From Solimonas sp040066175 (lineage in GTDB: Bacteria; Pseudomonadota; Gammaproteobacteria; Nevskiales; Nevskiaceae), in the NCBI RefSeq assembly GCF_040066175.1, contig NZ_JBEAAM010000002.1, forward strand, positions 74,108 through 138,107: a stretch of DNA of 64,000 bases, in the 5' to 3' direction. Positions 21,009 to 29,266 of this stretch are shown here, in pieces. Numbering within the stretch: the stretch's first letter is position 1; every line of letters begins with the position of its first letter. The notes beneath the pieces were generated by a model. The model saw only the letters and a program-made list of their open reading frames with translations, made no database searches and was not told the origin of the DNA. The translations under genes and the position numbers were made by a program.

Positions 21009-21794
21009 TCAGTGATGCTCGTAGGCCATGCTGATGTACACGATGGTCAGCGTCATGAAGATGAACGCCTGCAGCGTGACGACCAGGATGTGGAAGATCG
21101 CCCAGCCCAGTCCCGGGATGGTCTGCGCCCACCAGGGCAGCAGCGCGATCAGGATGAAGATCAGCTCGCCGGCGTAGAGGTTGCCGAACAGACGCAGCGC
21201 CAGCGAGATCGGCTTGGCCAGCAGCTCGACCGTATTGAGCACGACATTCGCCGGGAGCAGCTTGGCCCCGAACGGATGGGTCAGGAACTCCTTGGTGAAG
21301 CCGCCGATGCCCTTGCCCTTGAGGCTGTAGATGATGATCAGGCCGAACACCGTCAGCGACAGCGCGAACGTGGCGCTCATATCCGCCGAAGGCACCGCGC
21401 GGAAGTAGTCGAGACCAAAGACGTGCTTGGCGATCATCGGCGGCAAGTCCACCGGGACCAGGTCCATGCAGTTCCACAGGAAGGTCCAGACGAAGATCGT
21501 CAGGGCCAGCGGCGCGAGGAAGTCACGCTTGCCGTGGAACGCATCCTTGACCGCGTTGTCCACGAAATCGACCATGATCTCGACGAAGTTCTGCAGCTTG
21601 CCCGGCACGCCGCTGGTGACGCGCACGGCCGCCATGCGGAACAGCGTCAGGAACACGAGGCCGAGGACGGTGGAAACGAACAGCGTGTCCAGATGCCACG
21701 CCTGAAGGCTGATGAATGCGTCATCGTGGCCGGTCGCCCAGTGCTTCAGGTGGTGCGTCACATACTCGGCAGGAGAATGACCCGCTTCAGCCAT
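21009..21794 (-). CDS. atpB: ATP synthase Fo subunit a
   Basis: The stator channel subunit, 261 residues with five to six membrane segments. The essential arginine lies in SLALRLFGNLYAGELI near residue 200. It begins 8 bp inside the end of atpI, so the two are coupled, and precedes atpE by 66 bp. Confidence 0.97.
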   Translation of the reverse strand: MAEAGHSPAEYVTHHLKHWATGHDDAFISLQAWHLDTLFVSTVLGLVFLTLFRMAAVRVTSGVPGKLQNFVEIMVDFVDNAVKDAFHGKRDFLAPLALTIFVWTFLWNCMDLVPVDLPPMIAKHVFGLDYFRAVPSADMSATFALSLTVFGLIIIYSLKGKGIGGFTKEFLTHPFGAKLLPANVVLNTVELLAKPISLALRLFGNLYAGELIFILIALLPWWAQTIPGLGWAIFHILVVTLQAFIFMTLTIVYISMAYEHH

Positions 21795-22143
21795 CGTTCG
21801 TATCCCAAAGAAGCGCGAACCAGTACACCGGCAGCGTCAACGCGAACGTCACCACCACCGGCGCGAACACCTCTGCAAAAAACCGGACCGCGACCGCGAA
21901 CAAAACCGCGGCGAGGATCAATTTCCTCACCTCGGCCCGGTAAAAATTCATCACCGCATGCGGCGCATCGGACGCCGCCACTGAAAAGGTCTTGATGGCC
22001 GCGTAGATCGTCAGCACCGCCCCGATCGACCCACCCACCAGCGCCGCCAGTCCCGAGCGCAGATCCGCGAAGGCTGCCCACAAGGCAGCCGAGATCACCG
22101 CAATCAAAGCCTGGAGGAGCGCGATGCGCGTCGCCGTCTTCAT
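21787..22143 (-). CDS. atpI: ATP synthase subunit I
   Basis: A hydrophobic 118-residue protein with four membrane segments and the family motifs GGSIGAVLTIYAA and FYRAEVRKL. AtpI is a non-stoichiometric factor that helps assembly of the c-ring. It is first in the atp operon and overlaps atpB by 8 bp. In many gammaproteobacteria parB lies directly upstream; here the polysaccharide locus does. Confidence 0.92.
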   Translation of the reverse strand: MKTATRIALLQALIAVISAALWAAFADLRSGLAALVGGSIGAVLTIYAAIKTFSVAASDAPHAVMNFYRAEVRKLILAAVLFAVAVRFFAEVFAPVVVTFALTLPVYWFALLWDTNDG

Positions 22144-22180
22144 GACACCCTGGCGATGGTGCGCCGCACCAATCCGAAAA

Positions 22181-22210
22181 AGTATAGCGGCTTTCCGCGG
22201 ATGTGATCAA
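22181..22210 (-). promoter_or_regulatory. Probable sigma-70 promoter of the atp operon
   Basis: On the minus strand TTGATC (22210-22205) and TATACT (22186-22181) are separated by 18 bp, 38 bp upstream of the atpI start. The start would be near 22174. The leader contains a small hairpin, GGTGC/GCACC (22158-22170). Confidence 0.6.
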
Positions 22211-22329
22211 TACTGGCCGCCGAGAGGGCCAGCCGCCCCTGACGCGGCGCTGCGTTGAGCAATTTTCCTACACGCGCCTTCCCAAAATCAGACTCGATTG
22301 TCCGCGACCGCCTCGCGACAGTGTCCGGA

Positions 22330-23514
22330 ATGCCGACCATGCCCCATCCCCGCCCCGCACGCCCGCCCGCATCCGACACGTCGCCACCGCTTCAACCACC
22401 CAGCGGGGACCACCTGCCCGAGCTCGACGGACTGCGCGCAATCGCGGTGCTGATGGTCCTGCTCCTGCATACCAAGCCGGCGTGGTTTTTCTGGGGCTGG
22501 GCCGGCGTCGATCTGTTCCTGGTGCTGTCCGGCTTCCTGATCACGCGCATCCTGCTGGTCAACCGCGGCCAGCCCGGCATGCTGTGGTCGTTCTACGGAC
22601 GCCGCGCGCTGCGCATCTGGCCCGTGTACTACCTCACGCTGCTGGCGACGGCGCTGATCTACGTGCTCGCCGCCGCCGCAAATCCGGAACTGGATCCCGG
22701 CGTGCCCGCCGGCCATTGGCTCAGCCTGGTGTTCCTGCAGCAGACCGAGCAGTACTTCGGCGGCCCGGCCCGGCCGTACATCTGGTTCTTCGCGCACTCG
22801 TGGTCGGTCGCGGTCGAGGAGCAGTTCTACCTGATCTGGCCCTTGCTGCTGATCGGGCTGGCGATCCGGCCGTCGCGGCTGGCCCTGCTGGGTGCGATCG
22901 CCCTGGGTGCCGCCTGCATCGCCCGTGCCCAGGGCATGTCCATGTACCTGCTGCTCACGCGCATCGACGGCCTGATACTCGGTGCCGCCGTCGCGTTCTC
23001 GGTGGCCGGCCCGCAACCCTGGCTGCACCGCGTGCAGCCGCGCCACCTCGCCGGCGCCGCCCTGGTCGGCGCGCTGCTCGTCGGCCTGTACCTGTGGGAG
23101 GGCGCCCGCGACGAAGGTCGCGCCTTCGGCACCCGCGCCATCGCGGTACCGGGCTTCGCGCTGCTGTTCACGGCGGCCCTGTGCACCGCATTGCAGAACA
23201 TCGGGCACCGGCGGCTGGCCTGGCTGCGCAGCCAGCCGCTGCGATGGGTTGGACGCATCAGCTACGGCCTGTACATGTACCACGTGCCCGTGCATGCGCT
23301 GGTGCTGCTGGCGGTGAAGTACGGCTGGTTCGGCCCCATCGCCGCGAAACTCGTCCTGTGGGCAGGCAGCTTCGCACTGGCGCATGTGTCCTACGAGTAC
23401 TTCGAAAAACGCATCCTTGCGCTGCGGCGGGCGCTTCCGTATCGTTCCGGCGCACAGTCGATGGATGGAGCGCGGGGGGCACTGCGTAGCGAAAGGAGCA
23501 AGCATGCGGCGTAG
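22330..23514 (+). CDS. Acyltransferase 3 family membrane protein (OafA-like)
   Basis: A 394-residue integral membrane protein with about ten hydrophobic segments. The family signature is at the N-terminus: ELDGLRAIAVLMVLLLH, whose Arg and final His are the catalytic region, then VDLFLVLSGFLITRILL and YGRRALRIWPVYY. OafA/NodX-type enzymes O-acetylate or O-acylate sugars in the membrane. It is the first gene of the polysaccharide locus, divergent from atpI across 186 bp. ATG 22330 is preferred to a TTG at 22255; ATG 22339 is also possible. Confidence 0.88.
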   Translation: MPTMPHPRPARPPASDTSPPLQPPSGDHLPELDGLRAIAVLMVLLLHTKPAWFFWGWAGVDLFLVLSGFLITRILLVNRGQPGMLWSFYGRRALRIWPVYYLTLLATALIYVLAAAANPELDPGVPAGHWLSLVFLQQTEQYFGGPARPYIWFFAHSWSVAVEEQFYLIWPLLLIGLAIRPSRLALLGAIALGAACIARAQGMSMYLLLTRIDGLILGAAVAFSVAGPQPWLHRVQPRHLAGAALVGALLVGLYLWEGARDEGRAFGTRAIAVPGFALLFTAALCTALQNIGHRRLAWLRSQPLRWVGRISYGLYMYHVPVHALVLLAVKYGWFGPIAAKLVLWAGSFALAHVSYEYFEKRILALRRALPYRSGAQSMDGARGALRSERSKHAA

Positions 23515-23637
23515 CACGCTGCACGCCTGCTTGCGCGTCGTGAGCATCGAACCCGCCCCCGGATCCCGCATGATCCCCACGTCCGCCAGCGCCGCCCGCT
23601 TACCGGGTGCGCCTGCACGCAGACTGGCACGACCGAC

Positions 23638-24870
23638 ATGACGCAGGCCGGCGGCGAGTATCTCAAGGGCCTCGACGGCATCCGCGGCCTGGCGATGGCC
23701 ACCGTGGTTCTCACGCACATGCATCTGGTCGGCGTGGGCTGGATCACGATCCAGATCTTCTTCGTCCTGTCCGGATTCCTGATCACACGCATCCTGCTGT
23801 CGATGCGCGAGCAGCATGGCCTGGGCGATTACCTGAAGATCTTCTACGCGCGCCGCACGCTGCGCATCTTCCCGATCTACTACCTGTTCCTGCTGACGCT
23901 GTGGGCGGTGTCGTTCTTCGTGCCGGAGCTGGACAGGGAGCGTCGGCAGATTCCCTACGCGCTGGCCTACGTATGGAACTGGTACGCGATCACCGACCAT
24001 GGCGGGCTGGCACCCGAGCTGGAGCACTTCTGGTCACTGGCCGTGGAGGAGCAGTTCTACCTGCTGTGGCCGCTGCTGCTGTTCTTCGCACGCGGCACCG
24101 CATTCTGGAAGATCGCGATCGGCATCGTCGTCGCCGGCCCGCTGATCCGCCTCGGCTGCGCGCTGGCCTGGCCGCAGCTCGACGGCGTGCTGCCGAACGC
24201 CCACAAGGCGATCTACCAGATGTCCACGACACACCTCGACGCGTTCGCCGTCGGCGCCTTGCTGTGCTATGTGATCCGGCAACCGTGGTCGTACCGCTTC
24301 ACGGGCACCCACCTGATGCTCGGCGTCGTCGCGGCCTGGCTGCTCGGGTCGCTGGCTTCGGGCTTCGGCTTCGGCCGCGGCGGGCCGTACCGCATCCCGC
24401 TCAATCTCGGCTACCCGATCCACATGGCGGACAACTGGCAGTTCGTCTGGGGCTACAGCGTCATCAATCTGCTGGCCGCGGGCCTGATCCTGCTGGTTGC
24501 CCAGGGCCGTTTCGCCAACGCCCTGTTCATGCACCCTTTCGTGCGGCGCATGGGCGTGATCTCGTACGCCGCATACATCTTCCACCTCGGGATCGTCTAT
24601 CTGCTGGTACCGCCGATCAAGCAGGTCCAGGCCGCCCTAGGCAGCGTCTATCTGGGAACCTGGCTGTGCGCGCCGCTGGTGCTGGCGCTGGTCTTCGGCC
24701 TGGCCGAGCTGTCCTACCGGTTCTTCGAGAGCCGTTTCCTGGTCATGAAGGACCGCCAGTTCGGCCGGGCGCCGGTCGAGACCGCGGCGCCGAGCGGCAC
24801 GACCACGGCCGACGCCGGCCGGCCCCTGCAATCCGGCACGCTGCTGATCGATCCCCGCACGAGCCGATGA
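23638..24870 (+). CDS. Acyltransferase 3 family membrane protein (OafA-like)
   Basis: A second O-acyltransferase of 410 residues with the signature LDGIRGLAMATVVLTHM, then IQIFFVLSGFLITRILL and ARRTLRIFPIYY, and about ten membrane segments. It is clearly homologous to its neighbours at 22330 and 26084 but closer to the latter. A 123-bp spacer lies before it with no recognisable gene. Predicted to acylate a different position of the glycan; donor and acceptor unknown. Confidence 0.88.
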   Translation: MTQAGGEYLKGLDGIRGLAMATVVLTHMHLVGVGWITIQIFFVLSGFLITRILLSMREQHGLGDYLKIFYARRTLRIFPIYYLFLLTLWAVSFFVPELDRERRQIPYALAYVWNWYAITDHGGLAPELEHFWSLAVEEQFYLLWPLLLFFARGTAFWKIAIGIVVAGPLIRLGCALAWPQLDGVLPNAHKAIYQMSTTHLDAFAVGALLCYVIRQPWSYRFTGTHLMLGVVAAWLLGSLASGFGFGRGGPYRIPLNLGYPIHMADNWQFVWGYSVINLLAAGLILLVAQGRFANALFMHPFVRRMGVISYAAYIFHLGIVYLLVPPIKQVQAALGSVYLGTWLCAPLVLALVFGLAELSYRFFESRFLVMKDRQFGRAPVETAAPSGTTTADAGRPLQSGTLLIDPRTSR

Positions 24871-24907
24871 CACAGCGCCGATCCATTCCCGTTCCCAGGC
24901 ACCCGCA

Positions 24908-26056
24908 ATGACCCGACGCAAGACCGACATCGTCGTCACCACGATCTTCGAGCCCGCCTGGCTGCAGGGATACCTAGACAATGTGCGGGCGCACGGGCAC
25001 GTCGAGGACGTGACCCTGCGCATCATCTGCGACCGCAAGACGCCCGGCAGCGTCCATGCAGCCGCGCAAGCGGCGCGGCGCCAGGGCTTCCAGATCGACT
25101 GCCCGAGCCTCGACGAGCAGGAAAGCTACCTGCGCAGACTGGGCCTGCCAGCCGACTTCATCCCCTGGAACACCGACAACCGCCGCAACATCGGCTTCCT
25201 GCGCGCCTGGGAATCGGGCGCGGACGTGCTGATCTCGATCGACGACGACAACTACTGCCGCGACGATTCCGACTTCGTCGGCTGCCATCACGTGGTCGGG
25301 CGTCCTGCGGGCACGGCCGCGGCGGTGGCGGCGGCTGCGCCGTGGTACAACATCTGCGAGCAGCTGGACTTGCAGACGGGCGCGCGTGCCTATGCACGCG
25401 GCTACCCGTACGCCGCGCGCAGCCCGCAAATGCAGGCAACCCCCGCCGCCGGCACGGCCGACCAGGCCGCCCGCACGGTCGCGATCAACGCCGGCCTGTG
25501 GATCGACGACCCGGACGTCGATGCGCTGACGCGCCTGGTGCTGGCCCCCCGCGCGCGGCGCGCCGCAGCCGGTGCGGTGCTGCTCGCGCCGGAAACCTGG
25601 AGCCCGATCAACACGCAGAACACCGCCCTGATGCGCGCGGCGATCCCGGCCTACTACTACGTGCGCATGGGCTTTCCGCTGCAGGGCCTGCGCATCGACC
25701 GGTTCGGCGACATCCTGTCCGGCTACTTCGTGCAGAAATGCGCCAAGCACCTGGGCCACACGGTGCGCATCGGCGCGCCGGTCGCCGAGCATCGGCGCAC
25801 GCCGCACAATCTGTTCAAGGACCTGTACCACGAGCTGGCCGGCGTGGTCCTGGTCGAGGAACTCGCCCCGTGGCTGCAGGCGCTGCGCCTGTCCGGATCG
25901 GATTACATCGAGGCTTACGCGTCGTTGGCCGACGCGATCGGCGGTGAAGCATCGCGCTTCAAGGGCTTCGTCTGGGACGAAGGCGGCCGCGAATTCCTGC
26001 TCGAGACCGCCGCGTGCATGCGCACCTGGCTCGGCATCGTGCGCGCGCTCGCGTAG
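24908..26056 (+). CDS. Glycosyltransferase, reversibly-glycosylated-polypeptide-like
   Basis: A 382-residue soluble protein with no membrane segment. A likely metal/nucleotide-sugar motif is ISIDDDNYCRDDSDF (residues about 110-124). INAGLWIDDPDVDALTRL further on resembles the RGP/GT75 family (plant UDP-arabinopyranose mutases and relatives), where this segment is conserved, and KGFVWDEGGREFL resembles their C-terminal part. It may therefore be a mutase-like or true transferase. It sits between two acyltransferases, 37 bp after the first. Fold class fairly sure, activity not. Confidence 0.55.
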   Translation: MTRRKTDIVVTTIFEPAWLQGYLDNVRAHGHVEDVTLRIICDRKTPGSVHAAAQAARRQGFQIDCPSLDEQESYLRRLGLPADFIPWNTDNRRNIGFLRAWESGADVLISIDDDNYCRDDSDFVGCHHVVGRPAGTAAAVAAAAPWYNICEQLDLQTGARAYARGYPYAARSPQMQATPAAGTADQAARTVAINAGLWIDDPDVDALTRLVLAPRARRAAAGAVLLAPETWSPINTQNTALMRAAIPAYYYVRMGFPLQGLRIDRFGDILSGYFVQKCAKHLGHTVRIGAPVAEHRRTPHNLFKDLYHELAGVVLVEELAPWLQALRLSGSDYIEAYASLADAIGGEASRFKGFVWDEGGREFLLETAACMRTWLGIVRALA

Positions 26057-26083
26057 CCAGCACGGAACAAAGGGACACTCGCG

Positions 26084-27301
26084 ATGGCCAGAGATGAAAC
26101 AGCGATGATCGGAAGGCTCGACGGGCTCGACGGCCTGCGCGGGCTCGCCATGCTCGGCGTGATCTTCTGCCATCTGTCGATCTTCACGATCGGCTGGATC
26201 GGGCTGCCGAGCTTCTTCGTGCTGTCCGGCTTCCTGATCACGCGCGTGCTGCTCGGCGACCGCGCCGAGTCGGACACGCTGCGCGCCTACTTTGGACGGT
26301 TCTACCTGCGCCGCGCGCTGCGGGTCTTCCCGATCTACTACCTCTACCTGCTGGTGGTCACGGCCGCCGTGCTGTCGATCCCGAAACTCGCGCGCCTGCA
26401 GGGTGAACTGCCCTGGGCCTGGACCTACCTGTACAACTTCCGCATGATCGCGTCCGCAGAACACTCGCGGCTGCTCGGGCATCTGTGGTCGCTGTCGGTC
26501 GAAGAGCAGTTCTACCTCGTCTGGCCCTGGCTGATCGCGTTCGCGCCGCGCCGCGTGATCCCGGCCGTCTGCCTGGCGCTGATCGGCATGGGTCCGCTGG
26601 TGCGCGAATGGGTCTGCAACGGCCTGCTGCCGGCGTTCGGCTACGGCGGCGAGCGGGCGCCGATCTACACTTACGTGTTCACGGCCTCGCATCTCGACGC
26701 CTTCGCACTCGGCGCGCTGATCAACTTCGTGCAGTGGCGGCCGCGCATCTGGCACATCGTGGCGCTGATCGGCGGCGCCTTGGCGGTGGGCTTCGCCGTC
26801 AATGGCGGCTACGGCATGGAGGCGCTGTCGATGGGATGGCCGCTGTTCATGCCGCACGGCCAGCAGTACGCCTGGGGCTACACCGTCATCAACGTCGTCT
26901 GGTTCACCGTGATCTGCGCGATCCTCACCGGCGGGCCGATCAAGCGCTTCTTCTGCCTGGGCGTGCTCGACTATCTGGGCAAGCGCTCGTACTCGACCTA
27001 CCTGCTGCACTTCCCGATGCTGGTCCTGATGCAGCCGCTGCTCAACACGGCAATCGCGATGTTCGGTCGTGTACCCGGCACGCTGCTGTTCGCCGTGCCG
27101 TATCTGGCGGCCGTGGTGCTGGCGTCGGATCTCACCTATCGTCACATCGAGGTGCCGATCAACGCGCTCAAGGACCGCTTCCACGCGTCGCGCAAGACGG
27201 CACGCACGGCGCCGGCGGCCGACCACGCCGGACGCTCGCGTGTAGGTCTGGCCCTGCTTCCGGTCCCCCCTGCCGCCGGCAACGACAGGACCGGCGCATG
27301 A
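26084..27301 (+). CDS. Acyltransferase 3 family membrane protein (OafA-like)
   Basis: A third O-acyltransferase, 405 residues, with LDGLRGLAMLGVIFCHL, then SFFVLSGFLITRVLL and LRRALRVFPIYYLY, and about ten hydrophobic segments. The tail after residue 370 is hydrophilic and probably cytoplasmic. The stop overlaps the ATG of the sulfotransferase gene (ATGA), coupling the two. ATG 26105 is an alternative start. Confidence 0.88.
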   Translation: MARDETAMIGRLDGLDGLRGLAMLGVIFCHLSIFTIGWIGLPSFFVLSGFLITRVLLGDRAESDTLRAYFGRFYLRRALRVFPIYYLYLLVVTAAVLSIPKLARLQGELPWAWTYLYNFRMIASAEHSRLLGHLWSLSVEEQFYLVWPWLIAFAPRRVIPAVCLALIGMGPLVREWVCNGLLPAFGYGGERAPIYTYVFTASHLDAFALGALINFVQWRPRIWHIVALIGGALAVGFAVNGGYGMEALSMGWPLFMPHGQQYAWGYTVINVVWFTVICAILTGGPIKRFFCLGVLDYLGKRSYSTYLLHFPMLVLMQPLLNTAIAMFGRVPGTLLFAVPYLAAVVLASDLTYRHIEVPINALKDRFHASRKTARTAPAADHAGRSRVGLALLPVPPAAGNDRTGA

Positions 27302-28290
27302 ACGACCTTGGACCGACGCTGCGCACCGAGGGCGAGCACCCCTGGATCCAGGGCACGCTGACCGATCAGCCGATGCTGATCATCGTCGGCGGTTATCGCT
27401 GCGGCACGACCTCGCTGTTCACCTATCTCGCGGCCCATCCCGACATCGACCCCGCGCTGATCAAGGAACCGGCGTTCTTCTTCTCGCTGCGCATCGCGCA
27501 GCGGCCGTCGGCGTATCCGGCCGGACACGAAGCCTGGGCGTATCGCTCGATGTTCCGCCGGCGCAACGCGCGCGTACTGCTCGAAGCCACCAGCAATTAC
27601 TTCAACGATCCGGGCTGTGCGGCGCGCATCGCCCGCGCGCTGCCGAACGCGCGCATCGTCGTGCTGATGCGCGAGCCGGTCGCGCGCCTGGTCTCGTGGT
27701 ACCGGTTCCTGCGCCTGCAGAATCAACTCGATCCCGGACTGGGTTTCGAAGCCTGGATCCGTCGCCAGCTCGCCGAGACGCGCCCGGTGGATGAACGGCC
27801 GTACACGCTGCAGGCGGTCGCGCACTGCCGCTACGCGCCGTACCTGGAGGACTACCTGCGCGTGTTCGGCCGCGACCGGGTGCTGCCGCTCTGGTTCGAC
27901 GACTTCAAGAGCGATCCGCGCGGCACGCTGCGGCGGGTCTGCGGCTTCGCCGGCATCGATCCGCGCTTTCACGACGGCTACGCATTCCCGGTGCAGAACG
28001 AGTCGATGAAGCTGCGCCGCGTCGGCTGGTTCCGTGCCTACCGCCGTCTGCACAAGGGCCTGGCCCGTGTCCTGCAACCCTGGCCGCGGCTGCAGCACGA
28101 ATTCAAGGTCCAGTTGTTCGGGCGCCTCGAACCCCGCCTCTTGCCCTTCTTCACCGCGCCTGCCGATCCGGTGGACGTGCCCGACGCCCTCGTGCGTGAA
28201 CTGCGCGCGCACTTCATCGCGGACCTCGCGCCGCTGCACGAACGGGTCGGCAGTCCGGCACCGTGGCAGGCCGAGTACCTCGCACCATGA
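27298..28290 (+). CDS. Sulfotransferase family protein
   Basis: A 330-residue protein with the PAPS-binding loop GGYRCGTTSLFTYLAAHP (residues about 31-48) and the 3'-phosphate-binding segment VVLMREPVARLVSWYRF (near residue 120). These mark PAPS-dependent sulfotransferases, which transfer sulfate to hydroxyl groups of sugars or lipids. In this setting a sulfated polysaccharide is the likeliest product. Start and stop both overlap neighbours by 4 bp (ATGA). Confidence 0.85.
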   Translation: MNDLGPTLRTEGEHPWIQGTLTDQPMLIIVGGYRCGTTSLFTYLAAHPDIDPALIKEPAFFFSLRIAQRPSAYPAGHEAWAYRSMFRRRNARVLLEATSNYFNDPGCAARIARALPNARIVVLMREPVARLVSWYRFLRLQNQLDPGLGFEAWIRRQLAETRPVDERPYTLQAVAHCRYAPYLEDYLRVFGRDRVLPLWFDDFKSDPRGTLRRVCGFAGIDPRFHDGYAFPVQNESMKLRRVGWFRAYRRLHKGLARVLQPWPRLQHEFKVQLFGRLEPRLLPFFTAPADPVDVPDALVRELRAHFIADLAPLHERVGSPAPWQAEYLAP

Positions 28291-28463
28291 ACGCAGGGCC
28301 GGCCCGCATGCGCAAGCGCTACACCTGGATCCCGGACTTCTTCATCGCCGGCGTGCTGGCACCGTCATCTGCCCGCTGCGCACGAGCGGCCACCCGTCGC
28401 ACGGCCCGCGCTTGCCACGGCACCGTGAACTTTTTCACTCGACACGAGAGCCATTTGTCATGA
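28287..28463 (+). pseudogene. Possible remnant of a second sulfotransferase N-terminus
   Basis: A 58-codon frame starts at an ATG overlapping the sulfotransferase stop. Its residues 9-21 (KRYTWIPDFFIAG) look like the strand that precedes the PAPS loop in sulfotransferases (PDFFIIGAPKCGTT in many relatives), but the loop itself is missing and the remainder is unstructured and Arg-rich. It may be a truncated gene or merely a coupling ORF, since its stop overlaps the next ATG. Confidence 0.35.
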
Positions 28464-29251
28464 GCCGATTCACTGCCCGCCTGCGCTCCGCAGCCAAGAG
28501 CGCGTACTCCGAGCTGCGTGGCCGCCCGTTTGCCTCTGCGGCTGATCGCATGCAGGCGTCGATCATCGCCTCAGCCGCCGACAAGCGGATCGCCGAGGCC
28601 GTCCGCGGTCAGACCATGACCAACCCGCTGCGTGTCCACGCCCTGATCGATGCGGTGGACTATGTCTGCACGGCGCGCGTCCCGGGCGCATTCGTCGAGT
28701 GCGGCGTCTGGCGTGGAGGCTCGGTGCTGGCGATGCTGCTCAAGCTGATCGATCTGGGCATCACCGACCGCGACGTCTGGCTGTACGACACCTTCGAGGG
28801 CATGACCGCACCGAGTGCGGCCGACACGTCGGCCTTCGAGGCGCCGGCGATGGACACCTGGAACGAGGCCCGCAAGCAGGGCAAGCGCGGCTGGGACCGG
28901 CTGTTCGCCGCCGAGGTGTACAACGAGGACACGGTGCGCGCGCTGCTGCTGTCGAGCGGCTATCCGTCCGATCGCCTGCACTTCGTCAAGGGCCCGGTCG
29001 AGCAGACGATCCCGGCCACGGTGCCGGGCGGCATCGCCCTGCTGCGCCTGGACACCGACTGGTACGAATCGACCCGGCACGAGCTGGAGCATCTGTATCC
29101 GCTGCTTGCGAAGGGCGGCGTGCTGATCATCGACGACTATGGTCATTGGGAAGGCTGCCGCCGGGCCGTGGACGAGTATTTCGCGGCGCACCCCCCGCGT
29201 CCGCTGCTGAATCGGATCGACTACAACGCCCGCATCGGCGTGCGGGTCTGA
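28460..29251 (+). CDS. TylF/MycF-family O-methyltransferase
   Basis: A 263-residue methyltransferase of the macrocin O-methyltransferase type. The SAM-binding start is PGAFVECGVWRGGSVLAML (residues about 75-93), and the divalent metal/catalytic region includes LYDTFEGM, LLRLDTDWYEST and IIDDYGHW. Relatives methylate sugar hydroxyls of macrolides and other glycans, so a sugar O-methyl group is the likely product. ATG 28460 overlaps the preceding small frame's stop. Confidence 0.85.
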   Translation: MSRFTARLRSAAKSAYSELRGRPFASAADRMQASIIASAADKRIAEAVRGQTMTNPLRVHALIDAVDYVCTARVPGAFVECGVWRGGSVLAMLLKLIDLGITDRDVWLYDTFEGMTAPSAADTSAFEAPAMDTWNEARKQGKRGWDRLFAAEVYNEDTVRALLLSSGYPSDRLHFVKGPVEQTIPATVPGGIALLRLDTDWYESTRHELEHLYPLLAKGGVLIIDDYGHWEGCRRAVDEYFAAHPPRPLLNRIDYNARIGVRV

Positions 29252-29266
29252 GAGACCGCGAACGTC

